From Delphinapterus leucas (Eukaryota; Chordata; Mammalia; Artiodactyla; Monodontidae), in the NCBI RefSeq assembly GCF_002288925.2, contig NW_022098024.1, forward strand, positions 139,729 to 203,728: 64,000 nucleotides of DNA, in the 5' to 3' direction. The number at the start of each line of letters is the position of its first letter. The stretch's first letter is position 1. The translations under genes were made by a program, and so were the position numbers. Of this stretch, positions 22,522 to 35,719 are shown piece after piece. Below the pieces are notes generated by a model. That model was not told where the DNA came from and ran no database searches. It was given only the letters and a program-made list of their open reading frames with translations.

Positions 22522-25500
22522 CAAATATGTCTTTTTCCTTGGTTTTAGAGCTTTGACATACCTTCCCAGGAAACATTGAGAATCTTTTTGGAAATATTTT
22601 GAAATTTTATTTAAGACAGCCATAGTATGACAACTTTCAGACTATAGGAATGCCCAGGCCCAGCCTTATGAAAGGTTGCATTCCCTTTCATGGCTAAGAC
22701 TGAGAGGTTATGGTCAGAGTTGAAGAGAAAGGATGAAGATAGAATAAAGAAACTTACGAATCCAAAGCTAGAGTTCTTTCTCAGCGATGGGCATGGGGTC
22801 CCTGGGTGGGAAACTTGTTTACCTAGATTTTGAGAACTATTAGAAAAAGGAAGAAAGGAGAATCCAGTAATTATCAAAATTAATAAGCAGGTCAAATGGC
22901 AGCTAACCTTGGGATCATGAATTATTGGCGCTCAACAAGACACATGGAAATCATCTAGTTCAGAGACTGAAATAAATTTATCTCATTTGTTCTCATTCGC
23001 TCTGGGTAGGGGCAAAATTGATAAAGGCAACACTGAGCTTGTTTAAAACTCAGGTTTTCTGACTCCTGGTCTAGAGTTTTTTTTTTTTTTTAGAAGTACC
23101 CCACATGGACTCTGTTGAGATGCCACTCTTTGCCTACAGTCCCAAAATGTTCCAAACATTTTCTTTCACCTCCTCACCTCCCCAGAGCCAGTATCCTATA
23201 TTTAATGATAGATTTTGAGGGGGCTGGTTAAATAGTACTTTTCTTTCCCACCTGAATATTAAGCCAACTGAGAGGTAAGACGAAATAAGAGGCAAATGGA
23301 GACCACTATCAATTTGATAATAATAGAGCTGATATTGAATAATGAGGTTTAGGTGTGAGGCAACATGGACCTTTCTAATATTGAATCCCTGTCCCTACTC
23401 TGGAACTCTCATCAAGCATGTCTGTACCTCTAAGGAAGAGCAAGGGAATTGGAAAAGAAGCCAAGAAAATTTAGGGAAAATCATTTTCATGGAAACCAGA
23501 GGATTGAGGAATAATTATCCCCCTGCATACCTCCTCTCTCTTCCCAGCACATAAGATAACAATCAAACCCCAAGTCAGAATATATTGTCTGATAATAGAA
23601 TGTGATATTTAAAACCTGGCTAAACCTTATAAATTCAAAGTAGCTGCTGCGGTTTTCTTTTAACATTTCCTAATCCTTATACACATCCTAGAGCAAAATC
23701 TTTTCCTTATAAAATGACAATAAATTAATACGATAAATTTAGTGTGTGCTACTGATCAAGTTGGAGATGACCAAGAGAGAAATACATGGTTATTGAGGGC
23801 TTACACTCCCTTTGAACAACTTTAACAAAATAATAGCTTTCGGGAAATGCTATCTCTGCCTTTAGTTGTGTCTCAAAGAGTCACCATAATATATTATGGA
23901 TGGCTTCAGTTGGAGTTAGCAATATATTTGACCCTTAGATAGCAGTGGCCTGGATTCAAAGTTTAATATTTCTGTCTTATGTTCTTTAGACATTATATTT
24001 CTTTATTACAGTCACTGATGGAAAACTGTAGTACCTTTCATCATAGAATACCTTGTCTTACTTTTCCTTTGGTTGATTTGTAGCATCTGCTTTTTCGTTC
24101 TCAGTTTTTGATGCTAATCACTGGAGACATTTCCAAGCACTAAGATGGAAAGATGAATGTAACAGGATACTGAGAGCTGCTCACAAAGAGAACGTGGGAG
24201 AAGATCTCCCAACACAAACATCTCCAGATTCGGGTGGAGCTCAGAGGGGCAAGGTGTGGGAAGGAAGTTTTTATTTCTAAAAATAGGATTTGTCAGAATG
24301 TCCAGTTAAGAGGTGAGTGGAATAGTGTGCTATCCATACCACCTCCTACGGCTCTGTTAATCACATTGATATTTGTATTTATTAAGTTATATTAATAAAG
24401 TATTAAGCATTTTTTATGTTGTGTCAGCATATAAAAGAGCCATAGAAAAAGAGCTACAGAAAAGGAAGACTTCACATCAGTAACAAAATGATAATTTTGT
24501 ATCAGGTCAGAGGAAAGAGCAGTGGAATGACAAGGCATTTGATAAGATCTTGTTTGAGCAGAGGAGGGAGTGTGCACAGAGAAGAACCACATCATACATC
24601 TAAGGGACATCTGTCTTCACAAATGTCAAGTCCTTTTGGAGTTTAAAGCCCAGTTGCTGCCATGAATTCCTTAGTCCCTGAGTTTCACGATCTTCTCAGC
24701 AACTTGTTCCTAAACTTCACCAGTCACTGTTGTGGAAGTCTCACTTTCAGGCTCTGCCTAAACTCAGTGGAACCCCCCTCCCAAAGTGGATGGTAGATCC
24801 GGAGCTCAGGGGCTCAGTTTCTTTAGCCATTTCGCTTATTCCATTCTGCCTTGCTTTCTTTCCCAACAATCAGCTTCTTGCATGAGGAAAGCTACCTCAT
24901 GATGTAGCAGCTTGTTCTTTTTCTTTTTCTTGTTCTGCAACAGCTAAGTCATTGGACTTGCCTAGGACGTCAGGTCACTCATGCCTGAGGCAATCACTTG
25001 CCCCTTCATTTCTCTCAGGGATTAAGATCTTACTGTTGAAAGACAGTTTTTCCATCTAGTCCTCTAATACCTGCTGAACTTGAGGCCTCTCATGAACCTG
25101 TGCTTACTTGCCATTTCTCCTTATTGTGATTCTCCAACCGCTTTCTTAAGAATTCATCTGTTGGCCATTGACTCACACATCCTGGCTTTATGTGTATCTG
25201 GAGGCAATACAGTCACAGATCAAGTTTTCCAGGGCATACTCTAGTTTGGAGACTTGTGTGCAAGAAGTTTACTAGAGAAGCCCTTGTTGGGGCATGAAGG
25301 AAGCAGGATCAGACAGTTAAATTGTGGTCCATTCTCAACAAAGGCCTCAGCTCATTCCATAGAAGCTCTGATGCTGGGAGTGCTCTTCAGAGTTTCGCTG
25401 AAAGGCAGCACTGGGGCCAAGGCTTTATATGTTTGCATTTTTCGGTCATTGGACTGAGGCTGTCCCCAGGGAGGAGGATGTATGATCTTGGGGAGGAGGC

Positions 25501-25639
25501 TCTCTTCAGAGGACAGACTCTCCTGATTGCTGTTGGCTGACAACACTGAGCAGCTGGAGAATGAGTCCTGAAGGGAGGTCCAGTAGAGCACAGTGCAGAC
25601 TGAAGGCCTGAGATTAGATGAGGGGGCCCATTGCACATA
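22522..25639. other. Unassigned single-copy-looking sequence
   Basis: The longest stretch here without a recognised repeat. A T-run lies at about 23078-23091. The part at 24640-25640 is less AT-rich and carries overlapping frames of 67-94 residues near 25254-25638; none has a domain. An unrecognised old LTR at about 25190-25640 is possible. Confidence 0.45.
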
Positions 25640-26130
25640 CTTTAAGCACTTTTCTTAGGTTATCTCATTCCGTACTGGCAATGATCCTGTAAAGTAGGTA
25701 TCGTTATTATTATTTTAATTTTATTTTATTGTAATAAGAACACTGAACATGAGATCTACCCTCCTGACGAATTTTTAAGTGTACATTTTTGTTGTCTATA
25801 GGTACAGTGTTGCACAACAGATCTCTCTAGAGCTTATTCATCTTGCTTAACTGGAAATTTAAGCTCATCGATTAATAACTCCCCATTTCCCACTCCCCCA
25901 AGCCCCTGACACCCATTGTTCATCATTCCACTCTTTAATCTATGAATTTGACCATTTTAGATACTTCATATAAGTGGAATCATGCAGTATTTGTCTTTCT
26001 GTGACAGGCTTATTTCACTTAGCATAACATTTTCAAGGTTCATCCATGCCATACTATTATTATCTCTATTTTGCTAACAAGAACACTTAGGGAGGTTGTA
26101 CTATATGAAGGAATTCTGAGTCTGTGGCCC
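25640..26130 (+). mobile_element. MIR SINE split by an L1 3' end
   Basis: The left part shows 'taagcacttttcttaggtta' and 'aatgatcctgtaaagtaggt'; the right part resumes with 'ctctattttgctaacaagaa' and 'cacttagggaggttg'. The L1 fragment between them has a target-site duplication. Confidence 0.7.
25714..26054 (-). mobile_element. L1M 3'-end fragment inserted into the MIR
   Basis: 5'-truncated L1 with its tail facing left. Antisense 3' UTR marks include 'aatcatgcagtatttgtctt', 'tatttcacttagcataacat' and 'caaggttcatccatgcc'. 'tattattat' flanks it at 25705-25713 and 26055-26063. Less diverged than the MIR around it. Confidence 0.8.
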
Positions 26131-26621
26131 TTTTCCTGTGAGGATCTTTGGGGAGTCAGGGGTTTCTACAAAGTTCATAAAACTCTTGGGGACTCTACAA
26201 AATGATGTGTGTATGGTTCATGACCACCAAAAGATTAACCTCACACTAGAGGACCTCAAAGATCTCATCTAGCTTGGAAATTCAAAATCTGGTGGCCTGT
26301 TTTTTTTTCTATTGTAGGATTGCAGTCCACAATATATTCTATACCACACTTTAAAAAAAACCTGCTAATATTAAGTGCAAATTGAAAGCATGGGGTCTCA
26401 GTGTTTGTCATACTTTCTTGCCTTTATAATACAGAGAGAATAAACTATGAATCATCATTAATTGATGTCACATGATCTATGGGCAGTGGCCAAGTTGGAA
26501 GGATCTAGGAGTCTTCTAATGTTTTGAAACCTAGCTAATGAAAGTCAGGAATTTCTTCTATAGATAGAACATGAATCTTTTAGGGACCCCAGCTTGTGTT
26601 TTGGTGAGACCTACAGCTGTC
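26131..26621. other. Unassigned sequence
   Basis: No repeat or gene recognised. Confidence 0.45.
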
Positions 26622-26954
26622 TGCCTCCTTCCTCCTTCTCTCTTTCTTTCTCCTCCCTTTCTTTCTTCCTTTCCTTCTTTTCTTTTCCCCTTCCTCCCTC
26701 TCTTTCCCTTCCTTCCTTCCTTCCTTCTTTCCTTCCTCCCTCCCTCTCTTTCTTTCTGTCTTTCTTTTCTTCCTTCCTTCCTTCTTTCCTTTCTTCTTTC
26801 CTTTTTCCTTCCTTCGTTACTTTCTTCCTTTTCTTTCTTTCTTTCTTTCTCTTCCTTCCTTCCTTTTTCCTTCCTTCCTTCCTTCTTTTCTTTCTTTCTC
26901 TCTCCTCCCTTCCTTCCTCCCTTCCTTTCTCCCTCCCTCCCTTCCTCTTTCTTT
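26622..26954. repeat. Long pyrimidine tract, (TTCC)n/(TTTC)n
   Basis: About 330 bp of nearly uninterrupted C and T, mixed TTCC, TTTC and TCCC units. Two overlapping frames of 121 and 141 residues, Phe/Leu/Ser/Pro-rich, are read through it and are artefacts. Confidence 0.96.
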
Positions 26955-27522
26955 GTTAGACCTCAACTTGCTTTAGCAGTAAGCTGCTGGAATTGATAGA
27001 GACATTTAAACATTAACAAGGTATGCAAAGAAATTGAAAGAAATTGCCTCCAGACACTGCCTGTCAGCTGAATATGGCAGGTACACATGTAAAACTCCCT
27101 CTATTTACAAAAGAGGGTAGGGAAGGGTCATTGTCTTGCTCATTAAGGTTTTGCCTGATCAGCTTTAATTAGCTTGAAGTTGGAACAAGTGTATTTCATT
27201 TGTCTGTGTAAGTTTTTCTATTACAGCAGAGAGCAGAAAGAGGAGGCCAGGGTCCAATCACAGAGTTCAGACCTCTGTGAAAGGCTGGCTTTACAGGGCC
27301 TGCCACTAAGGGTCCTGTGCTTGGTTTCATACTCCTCTGTTGACATTTATAATTCTTAATGATATTTGAACAAAGAGCCCCACATTTTCAGTTCACACTA
27401 AGCCCTGCAAATTATGTAGCTGTTTTAGTAACCCTGAATCATTCATTCACCCTAGATTCGGAGTTTTTTGCATGTAGTGTCAAACCCTAGGGATATCATT
27501 CTGTCCTTGAAAATATGATAGT
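26955..27522. other. Unassigned sequence
   Basis: No repeat or gene recognised. A 61-residue + frame at 27174 has no domain. Confidence 0.45.
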
Positions 27523-29725
27523 TTTTTTTTCTTCCTGCTTTATTAAGATATAATTAACATATAATGTGCAAGTTTAGGGTGTACAGTGTGATGATTTGAT
27601 ACACATATGTATTGTGGAATGTTTACAACAGCAAGATTATTTGTGCATCCTTCATCTCTCATAGTTACCTTTGTTGTGGTGGTGGTGGTGGTGAGAACAT
27701 TTAATATCTACTCTCATAGCAATTTTCAAGTATACAATATAGTATTGTTATGTATAGTCACCATACTGTACATTACATCCCCCAAACTTATTCATTCCTC
27801 TTATAACTGGAAGTTTATACCCTTTAATCAATATTTCCTTATTTTCCCCACTTCTCAGGCCCTGGCCTCTGTTTTTATGAGTTTGGCTTTTTTAGATTCC
27901 ACACGTAAGTGAGATCATACGGTATTTGTCTTTGTCTGAATAATTTCACTAAGCATAATGTCCTCAAGGTCCATCCATGTTGTGCCAGGTGGCAGGATTT
28001 CCTACTTTTTCATGGCTGAGTAATTTTCCATTGTATATATACGACATTTGCAATATCCATTCATCCACTGATGGACACTTAGTTTCCATTTCTTGGCTAT
28101 TGTTAATAATGCTGCAATAAACATGAGAGTGCACATACCTCATTGAGATTTTCTTTGGACGTATACCCAGCAGTGGGATTGCTGAATCATATGGTATTTC
28201 TATTTTTAAGTTTTTGAGGAACTTCCATACTGTTTTCCGTAGTGGCTATGCCAAGTTACATTTCTACTAACAGTGCACAAGGATTCCCTTTTCTCCATGG
28301 CCTCTCCAACATTTTTTTATCTTTTGTCTTCAGCAATAGCTGTTCTAACAGGTGGGAGGTGATATCTAATTGTGGTTTTGATTTGTATTTCCCTGATGAT
28401 TAGTGATGTTGAACATTTTTTCATGTGCTTGTTGGCTATTTATATGACTTCTTTGGAAAATGTCTATTCAGCTTGTTTGCTTATTTTGTAAATTAGATTA
28501 TTGTGTGTGTGTGTTTTGCTATTGAGTTTTATGAGTTCCTTATATATTTTGGATATTAACCTCTTGTTAGATATATGGTTTGGAAATGTTTTCTCTCATT
28601 CCATAGGTTACCTTTACATTTTGTTGACTGTTTTTTTTTTTTTCAGTGTACAAATTTTTAAATTTGATATATTCCCACTTGTTTGTTTTTGCTTTTGTTA
28701 CTTGTGCTCTTGGTGTCATCCAAAAAAATCATTGCCAAGACTGATGTCAAGGAGCTTTTCCCCTTACGTTTTCTTCCAGTAGTTTAAAGGTTTCAGGTCT
28801 TACATTTATTATTTAATCCATTTCTGCTTAATTTTTGTGTGTAGGTGTAAGCTAGGGATCCAATTTCATTCTTTTCCATGCGAGTATTCAATTTTTCCAA
28901 CATCATTTATTAGAGGATCAATTCTTTCCCAACTGAGTGTTCATGACTCCTTTGTCAAACATTAGTTGACTATATATGTGTGGGTTTATTTCTGTGCTCT
29001 CAATTTTATTCTATTGGTCTATATGTATGGTTTTATGCCAGTACCATACTGGCATAATATAGTAATATAGTTTTTATTACTATAGCTTTGTAATGTAGTT
29101 TGAAATCAGAAAATGTGGTGCCTACAGCTTTGTTCTTTCAAAAGATTGCTTTGGCAAAATCCCACTTGATCATGGTGAATGATCCTTTTAATGTGCTGTT
29201 GAATTTGGTTTGCTAATATTTTGTTGAGGATTTTTGCATCTGTATTCATCAGGGATATTGACCTGTAGTTTTGTTTCTTGTAGTATCCTTATCTGGCTTT
29301 GGTATCAGGGTAATGCTGCCCTCATAAATATGTTTGGAAGTGTTTCCTCCTCCTCTTTAATTTTTTGGGAAGAGTTTGAGAAGGATTGGCATTAATTCTT
29401 CTTTAAATGTTTGGTATAATTCACCAGTGAAACCATATGGTCCTGGGCTTTTCTTTGTTGGGAGGTTTTTGATTACTGATTCGATCTCCTTACTTTAATT
29501 GGTCTCTTCAGATTTTCTATTTCTTCGTGATTCAGTCTTGATAGGTTGTATGTTTCTAGGAATTTATCCATTTCCTCTAGGTTGCACAATTTTTGGGGGG
29601 TATCATTGCTCATGGTAGTCTGTTATAAACCTTTGTATTTCTTTGGTATCAGTTTCAACAGCTTCTCTTTCATTTGTAATTTTATTTATTTGAGTCCTCT
29701 CTTTTTTTCCTGATAAGTCACTGGG
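27523..29725 (-). mobile_element. Old L1 (3' UTR to mid ORF2), internally deleted
   Basis: The T-run at 27523-27530 leads into an antisense L1 3' UTR ('ttaagatataattaacatat'), then the ORF2 C-terminal region and the reverse transcriptase end. Near 29152 it jumps from 'agattgctttggc' to 'aaaatcccacttgatcatgg', skipping the segment that encodes the active-site motif. ORF2 frames are destroyed. A short GGT run at 27677-27694 is inside the 3' UTR. Confidence 0.85.
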
Positions 29726-30290
29726 AACTGTGATTGCTCCCACTGTGTGGCTGATACTGGTTGCTGTTGCCATGTTTCCTTATTCCTAACCATCTCTATA
29801 CATCTCAGCTTTGCTGATCTCTGGGTGGGTTGAAACTAAAGTGGGTTCTTGTGCAGTGCCCCAAAAGGCCAAGGAAGCTAGTCTCATACCCCTTTCTCCC
29901 TTTCCCATGAGGGGAGCTCTTTCTAGCTGGGGAGTTTCCTCTTGGCACTGAGCAGTGCCAACCTGGGGGATGAGGTGATGCAGGTAAAATGAAGCTGTTC
30001 TTTCTTCAGTTTTTGTGCAGTTATGCTAAGGCTTTTTGTTCCACTGTGTTGCAGAAGTTTATTAAATGGGATCCTGAGCTCTCTCAGAGCTGGTCGTGTT
30101 TGTAGATAGCTGTCATGTGGTTGATCTTTGTGGGGGTGTGGAAGCTGGCGTCTCCTACCCCCCTGTCTTGGTGACATCACTCTTGAAAATAGGTTATTGG
30201 TTTCCAGTTGCTGTGTGGGAGATGGCAAGGAAAAAGATGCTAGGATTTGACTGGAATCTACATGGCAAAAACAACCTGAAGGCAAATTGT
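29726..30290 (-). mobile_element. Probable 5' region of the same old L1
   Basis: This GC-richer block directly follows the ORF2 text with no T-run or target-site duplication. It resembles an old L1 5' UTR in antisense ('ctgatactggttgctgttgc', 'cagtgccccaaaaggccaag'). That implies a further internal deletion. Assignment is from memory and could be wrong; an LTR is the alternative. The 120-residue minus frame at 29923-30285 is not a gene. Confidence 0.4.
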
Positions 30291-30309
30291 GGGTAAAGTT
30301 AAGAAAGGA

Positions 30310-30510
30310 CCCTAATATCTGTTGAGCCTCTACTATGTACCTGTATTTTATAACTATTATATCATTTAATCATCACAATAATTCTGTAAGGCAGGTGTTT
30401 TACAGATGAGGGTCATTGAGGCTAAGTAGCTTACCTAAGATCACATAACTTGACAGAGCCTGGAATTGATCTTAGGTCACTCTGGTCTCAATGTGGGCAA
30501 ATACATTATT
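30310..30510 (+). mobile_element. MIR SINE
   Basis: MIR order: 'gttgagcctctactatgtac', 'atcatttaatcatcacaata', 'ctgtaaggcaggtgttttac', 'ggctaagtagcttacctaag'. Confidence 0.82.
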
Positions 30511-31799
30511 TTCTGAATATAGCTAGTTATTTAATAAGTCTACTTAGAACTGGGTTTAAGAGAGGTGAAATGATTGGATGAAAAAGTTATGTAGAGAACT
30601 GAGGAAAGGGCATGATTTTAGAATATCAATTTTGAGAGAGAGCTGAAGAGGTCAGACCTGGAACTAAAATCTGGATGTGACAATATGTTAAACTAAAAGT
30701 GTTACACAAATGCTGAGATACAGAGGACACCATATTCAAAGTGAAGTGCAAATTACAGGTATACTTTTAAAAGATTTAACCAAAACTGATTATAAAACTC
30801 TTGGACCATTTACCCACATTAGAATTTATAAAACAAGTCAGAAAAAGTGAAAGGGGAGCTAAGCTTTGTAAAGAGGAATTCTGGAGAAAGCTTTTGGTGT
30901 GCTGTGAATCTCATCACTCAACCCAACTGAGATGCAGAATGTCCCTGCCTTGTATCTCAAACCTAATGACTGGCTTCAATGATCAATACTTAATAGGTGT
31001 CCTCTGTGGTCTGGAGGACAGAGAGGCCTGTTTCTAAAATCTGCTTGAGAAATTTAAATGGCAAGAGCCTGATCAACTGCCTGGTTTGGGGTGGAGCAAA
31101 GGAGTTTATTGTAGCAAAGGGATATCTTACATTCCCAGCGTTTGGGGGAAACAGTGAGGGAGTGTTTCCCCTGGGCCAAATGCAGGAGAGAGAGCTGGAA
31201 TTTGGTTCACATTAGAGCTATCTAGAAGGCTGAACATTCTTCAGGCAACAGGAACTGACATTATCACCAGCTTCCTAGGGACTGACAAAGGAGTAAGTGA
31301 CTAACTGAAGTGAGGTTTATTTGTCAAGATCAAGAAAATTGCAGATAAGAGCGTTTCAGTGGTGAATGATGTGTTTTTGAAAAACCCATGAAAGTACCTC
31401 CCAGAGAAAGAGTCAGCTCTTCTATACACTCAGCCCAGTGAATACAAAGTAACCCATAATAGTACCAGCCAAGTAAGAATGCTCCTGCCTTACCTTCTTA
31501 ACTTCTCTTCCATCCTCAGCACCAACCTGGGAAGAGAAACCAACCACACTTTCATTTTCCCCAAATGTAGGGAGCCAAACAAAGGAAGAGGAGAGTCGTG
31601 AACTTTATAGCAAGTTTGTAATTTTGACTGTTGGGTTGGATATTTTAATTTCTAGCCTGCCTAAGAAGAGTGAGGAAAATCATAGGGTTCACCTGAGTTT
31701 GCACTTAGTTGGAAAGTTCTCCCCACTGAGCACATTTAGAAGGGAAAGGGTTACAAAGTAAAATAACTTCTGTTACCTCCCATGACTCACATTTGTACA
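30511..31799. other. Unassigned sequence
   Basis: No repeat recognised. Frames of 72-78 residues at 30801 and 30997 have no domain. It may include diverged parts of the ERV that follows, but I cannot show it. Confidence 0.4.
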
Positions 31800-34700
31800 C
31801 CATACTGGCTGATGAGACACGTTCTCTGATTGCGGCAGGTGCTAAAGATGTTGACACCAGGCAGTACTCAACAACAGACAGTGGCTGATGTTTGGGAAGA
31901 TGGTGAAGGTCACATGTGGCAGTCCAGGCAGGTAGCCAGCAGGATAGTTGATTACTTGACTCCTGGGTAGAGTACTGTGATAGGTATCTTGGAACTCATG
32001 TTTTCTGCAGTAACCTCTTTTGGTGGCCCATCCAGATATCCTTTACTACAGTGGTGCACCCATCCCACACCCACACCTATATTCATCTCCTAAGAATTTT
32101 CCTTGGCTGACATGAGCCTCTTCACACAGAAATGTTTGGGAGATTGTGCCCACCCTCCTGGGGTGGTCCTTTGCCAATGCCTGACAAATATGGGGGTTCA
32201 AAAGTCTGACCACTTGCCTTAAAATGGGACAACTTGTAGGTCTACATATACTCTAGAGCTCTCTAAGAGACCAGTCTAACGATAGATTTCATCAAAATCA
32301 CAACTTTGCCTAGATTTTTGCTCCGCTCTATCCTGCTTTCTTATCTTTTCACAATTTTCTTTTGAGAACATTGCACAAAAATCCCATCTCAGACTCTGCT
32401 TTTAGGGAAGCTGCCAGAAGACCAGGAGTGATCCGAGAAAGCTGGATGTAAAGAATGGGATTCTGAAGTGGGATCATCTCCTGACTGAATGCCAATGAGG
32501 ACCCCATTAGTGGTGGTAGGTGAAGTATGAGTGATTCCTGGCATAGTGCTGCAGCAGTGAAATTGCTTAGGTTTTTACCTGCGAGGAACTGGGACGGGAA
32601 ACAGGTGGAGGGGACATATTAGCTTTTGCAATCTCACTGGAATTTTATTGGAATAATAATTATAGGGCTTTTCGAATTGGGTGCCAGTGCAAAGCACCAT
32701 TTAATGCATTGAAGAGAGAAAATTACAAGTTTTTATCTATTAATCACCAATTTGAAGCAAAGTGTGAAATTCAGAGGGCCTCCTTGGCCACTTTTAAAGA
32801 GATATAATCTCCTGAAACACGGAGGGCAGTCTGAGCTGATGACTAGAATTCTTTAGGTTTTAGAAGAGCATGTTCTGTAAATGTGAATACTGCTTTCATC
32901 CAGTTACTGGGTGATGTCGAAGGCTGCTTATTTTGAGTGACGTTCAGAGAAAGAAAATCCTCTGCAGCAGGTGCAGGCCATTGCTTTGTCACTTGAACCA
33001 CATGACTCGGCTGATCCCATGTTACTAGAGGTATTTGTACTGAGCAGAGGTGCCATGTGGTATCTCTGCCAAGCCCCAGCAGGAGAGTCACAGCACAGAC
33101 CTCTAAGATTCTGGGGAAAGGCCACACCATCTGCAGAAAAGAACTATACATTATTCAAAAAGTAGCCTCTAGAAAGATACTGGGCCCTGGTAGACACTGG
33201 TCATGTGACCATGGGGCATCAAGTGAGCCTGCAGCCAGCAGTGTTCCTTATGAACTACATGCTGTTACACCCACCCAGTCTCCGGTTTAGCGGACCCAGC
33301 AGCAATCCGTTGCAAGACGGTACAGTAATTCTCCAGTTAGGCTCAGAGGTCACAGAGTAGCCACGTGAAGAAGTGGCCCTGACTCCCATGTCACTCACTA
33401 TTATTGCACTGATGATGTTCCCTCAGTTCACACCTGTGGCCTCATGGAGAGTTCCTTATGATGGACTGATAAGAAGAGAGAACAAACAGACAAACTCTGC
33501 TTGGTTTATGCAGAAAGCAGCTCTAATATACTGGTACAAACCAAAAATAGAGTGTGGTTTCAGGACAGCCCTACTTATGAGTGGCCCTCTAAAACGGTGG
33601 TGAGTGGAAATCCTCCCGGTGGGAAGAGTGGAGGAGCTTTAATGGGTTTTCTTGGTCATCTATTCTGTATGGAAAACTAAGTGGCTTGAGTTATACAAAC
33701 ACAGATGCAGTGATGAATTGCTTTACTGGTTGGTTAGGAGCCTGAAAGGAGCAAGATTGGAAGATCTATGACAGGGAGGTCTGGGGGAGAGTCATGTTGA
33801 AGGACTTATTGAGGGAACAAAGTATGAAGATTTTTATATCACATAATAAATACTTACCACAGGCTATCTATTGCAAAAGCACCTAAAATTGAGTATATAG
33901 GATGACTTGGCCAGTAGGTGTTAGCCAGTCTTTGTTCTCAGTCACCCCTTGATTGAAAAATGGACTAATGAAAGAAAAAGCCACCGTTACAGTGATGGAG
34001 ACTATGCACGGGTGATAGCCTGGGCTTCCTCTTACCAAGGCTCACCTAGTTGCCGCCATTGCTGAATGTCAATTTTCCAGGAACAGAGACCAACACTGAG
34101 TCTTCAATAATGTACCTTCTCTGGAGGAGACCATACACTTGGTGTAAAGTTGTAAAAAGACCACTTACCATTCTGGAAAAGGTAGCAATTCACCCAGGTT
34201 TGGACTGACATGTATTCCAGGGATGGTTTTCCTTTTCTGGCTACAGGGCTCAGTCAGCATCACTGAGAGCACTTCCGGCATGGATTCTGTATAACTTCTT
34301 CTTGAACTAAGGGACCCACTTTATAGCAATGAAGGTACAACACTGGGCATATGACCATGGATCCAGACCCACTGGACCTGTTTTATGACACACCATCTAG
34401 AAACTGTTGGCTTCATAGAGCAGTGGAATGGCCACTTGAAGGTACAACTGTGGTGCCAGCTGGGAGAGAGCATCCTGTGAGGATGATGCACTATCCTTCA
34501 ACATGTATATCTCGTCAAACCAACAGCCGCTGTGCGGGGGTGTCCACAAGAGGTAGAATATTGAGTGTAGGAACCAAGAAATGGAAGAAAGAATGTCCTA
34601 TTTATTATCACTCCCAGTGACCCACGGGGGGAGTTTGTTTTTCTCATTCCTACAACTTCAGGCTCTATGGGTCTAGAGTACTTATTTTTAGTGTAGAGAT

Positions 34701-35190
34701 GCTTCCAACAGGAGACCTATTAAGAGTCTCACTACAGCTAAAGTTATAGTTGTTGTCTGGTCAATTTGGGCTTTCCATGTCAATAGATAAGAAGGCACAG
34801 AGCAGAGTTACTACACTGGAAGAGGTGATTGACCCTGATCACCATGAGGAGATAAGGCTGCCGCTATGTCATGGGAGCAGGCAAGAATATATTTGACATA
34901 TTTTTGGCACTATCATGCCAAGTTTTAACTGTAAATGGCAAGTATAGCAACCCTGGTCTGATCAGGGCATGATAAAACAAGTGTTCAGATCCCTCAGGGG
35001 TGAGGGTCTGGGTCTTCCATCCAGGCAAGCCCCCAGCAGAGGTGAGGGGCATCTCTGTGGGGTGTAGAAGAAGATGAGTATTAGTTACCACCTCAGGACC
35101 AACTTCAGTAGCTGAGGCTGGAGTTCATCCCACTGACCCCCTCTGCTTATACTTTTACCCAGAAATTATGACCAGCCAGAGACCTAGAGA
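31800..35190 (+). mobile_element. ERVL-type endogenous retrovirus, decayed internal region
   Basis: I recognise several pieces in + orientation in the order of an ERVL internal region, clearest from about 33240 to 35110. No flanking LTR is recognised on either side, so this is an old fragment. It is crowded with stops and indels, the longest frame being about 100 residues. The left third (31800-33240) is less certain than the right. Confidence 0.65.
33240..35110 (+). pseudogene. ERVL pol remnant (RNase H-integrase region)
   Basis: In a living retrovirus, pol makes reverse transcriptase, RNase H and integrase. Here the text around 33400-33640 resembles the RNase H region. The text around 34000-34640 resembles integrase, including a recognisable nucleotide block near 34415-34440. 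The text around 34800-34850 resembles the C-terminal end. Reading frame shifts and stops occur throughout; frames of 60-100 residues (33373, 34351) each cover only a short part. It has no coding function as it stands. Confidence 0.6.
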
Positions 35191-35489
35191 ATGTGTGTCT
35201 GGATGGAATAAACTTAATGTAAGACAAGGAAGATATTACATATAGATAGATAGGTAAGTAGATAGAGAGGTAGAGTATACAAAACTATGTATAAAACTCT
35301 TAGTACTGATCTGGCATATAATGTGTTCAATAAATGATAGACACTTTTTATCAGTAGAAGTATAATTAGTCTGTGCTCAGCATTATCCATAAACGTCTTC
35401 GTGTTTATTCACTCCTTTAAATAATTTTATCCAATTATGGGGAATAGAATCCCAGCTTTATTACTTAGAGCCAATTTGGAGAATGTACC

Positions 35490-35528
<39 letters not shown>

Positions 35529-35719
35529 CACACAGTCAAGCTTTCTATGACATTTCCTTGATTTAAACATAATCACAATTAATAGGCACTGTTAAGCAAT
35601 TGTAGTACTTTCTGAAGTGTAGGAATTATTCACACTGCGGAGAAGACTCTTCTAAATCCCTTGCATTATTTTCTGTCTCTCTCCAACTATGTCATAAAAT
35701 ATGATTTTCTGCTTCTTTT
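35191..35719. other. Unassigned sequence with simple repeats
   Basis: It holds a short GATA-rich stretch (about 35238-35272) and a TG microsatellite. A piece near 35305-35342 resembles the end of an L2 or MIR. Confidence 0.45.
35490..35533. repeat. (TG)n microsatellite with TA borders
   Basis: About 15 TG units flanked by 'tatata' on the left and 'tatacacaca' on the right. Confidence 0.95.

Noticed and set aside
22273..22579. Several 90-129 residue frames on both strands
   Set aside because: All cross SINE copy 3 and share the same Ala/Arg/Pro-rich text as the other SINE copies.
26571..26996. 141-residue Phe/Leu/Ser/Pro-rich frame
   Set aside because: Translation of a simple pyrimidine tract with almost no stops; not a membrane protein.
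29923..30285. 120-residue minus frame
   Set aside because: Falls in a probable L1 5' region; no domain.
34351..34620. 89-residue + frame
   Set aside because: Fragment of the decayed ERVL pol; flanked by stops and frameshifts.
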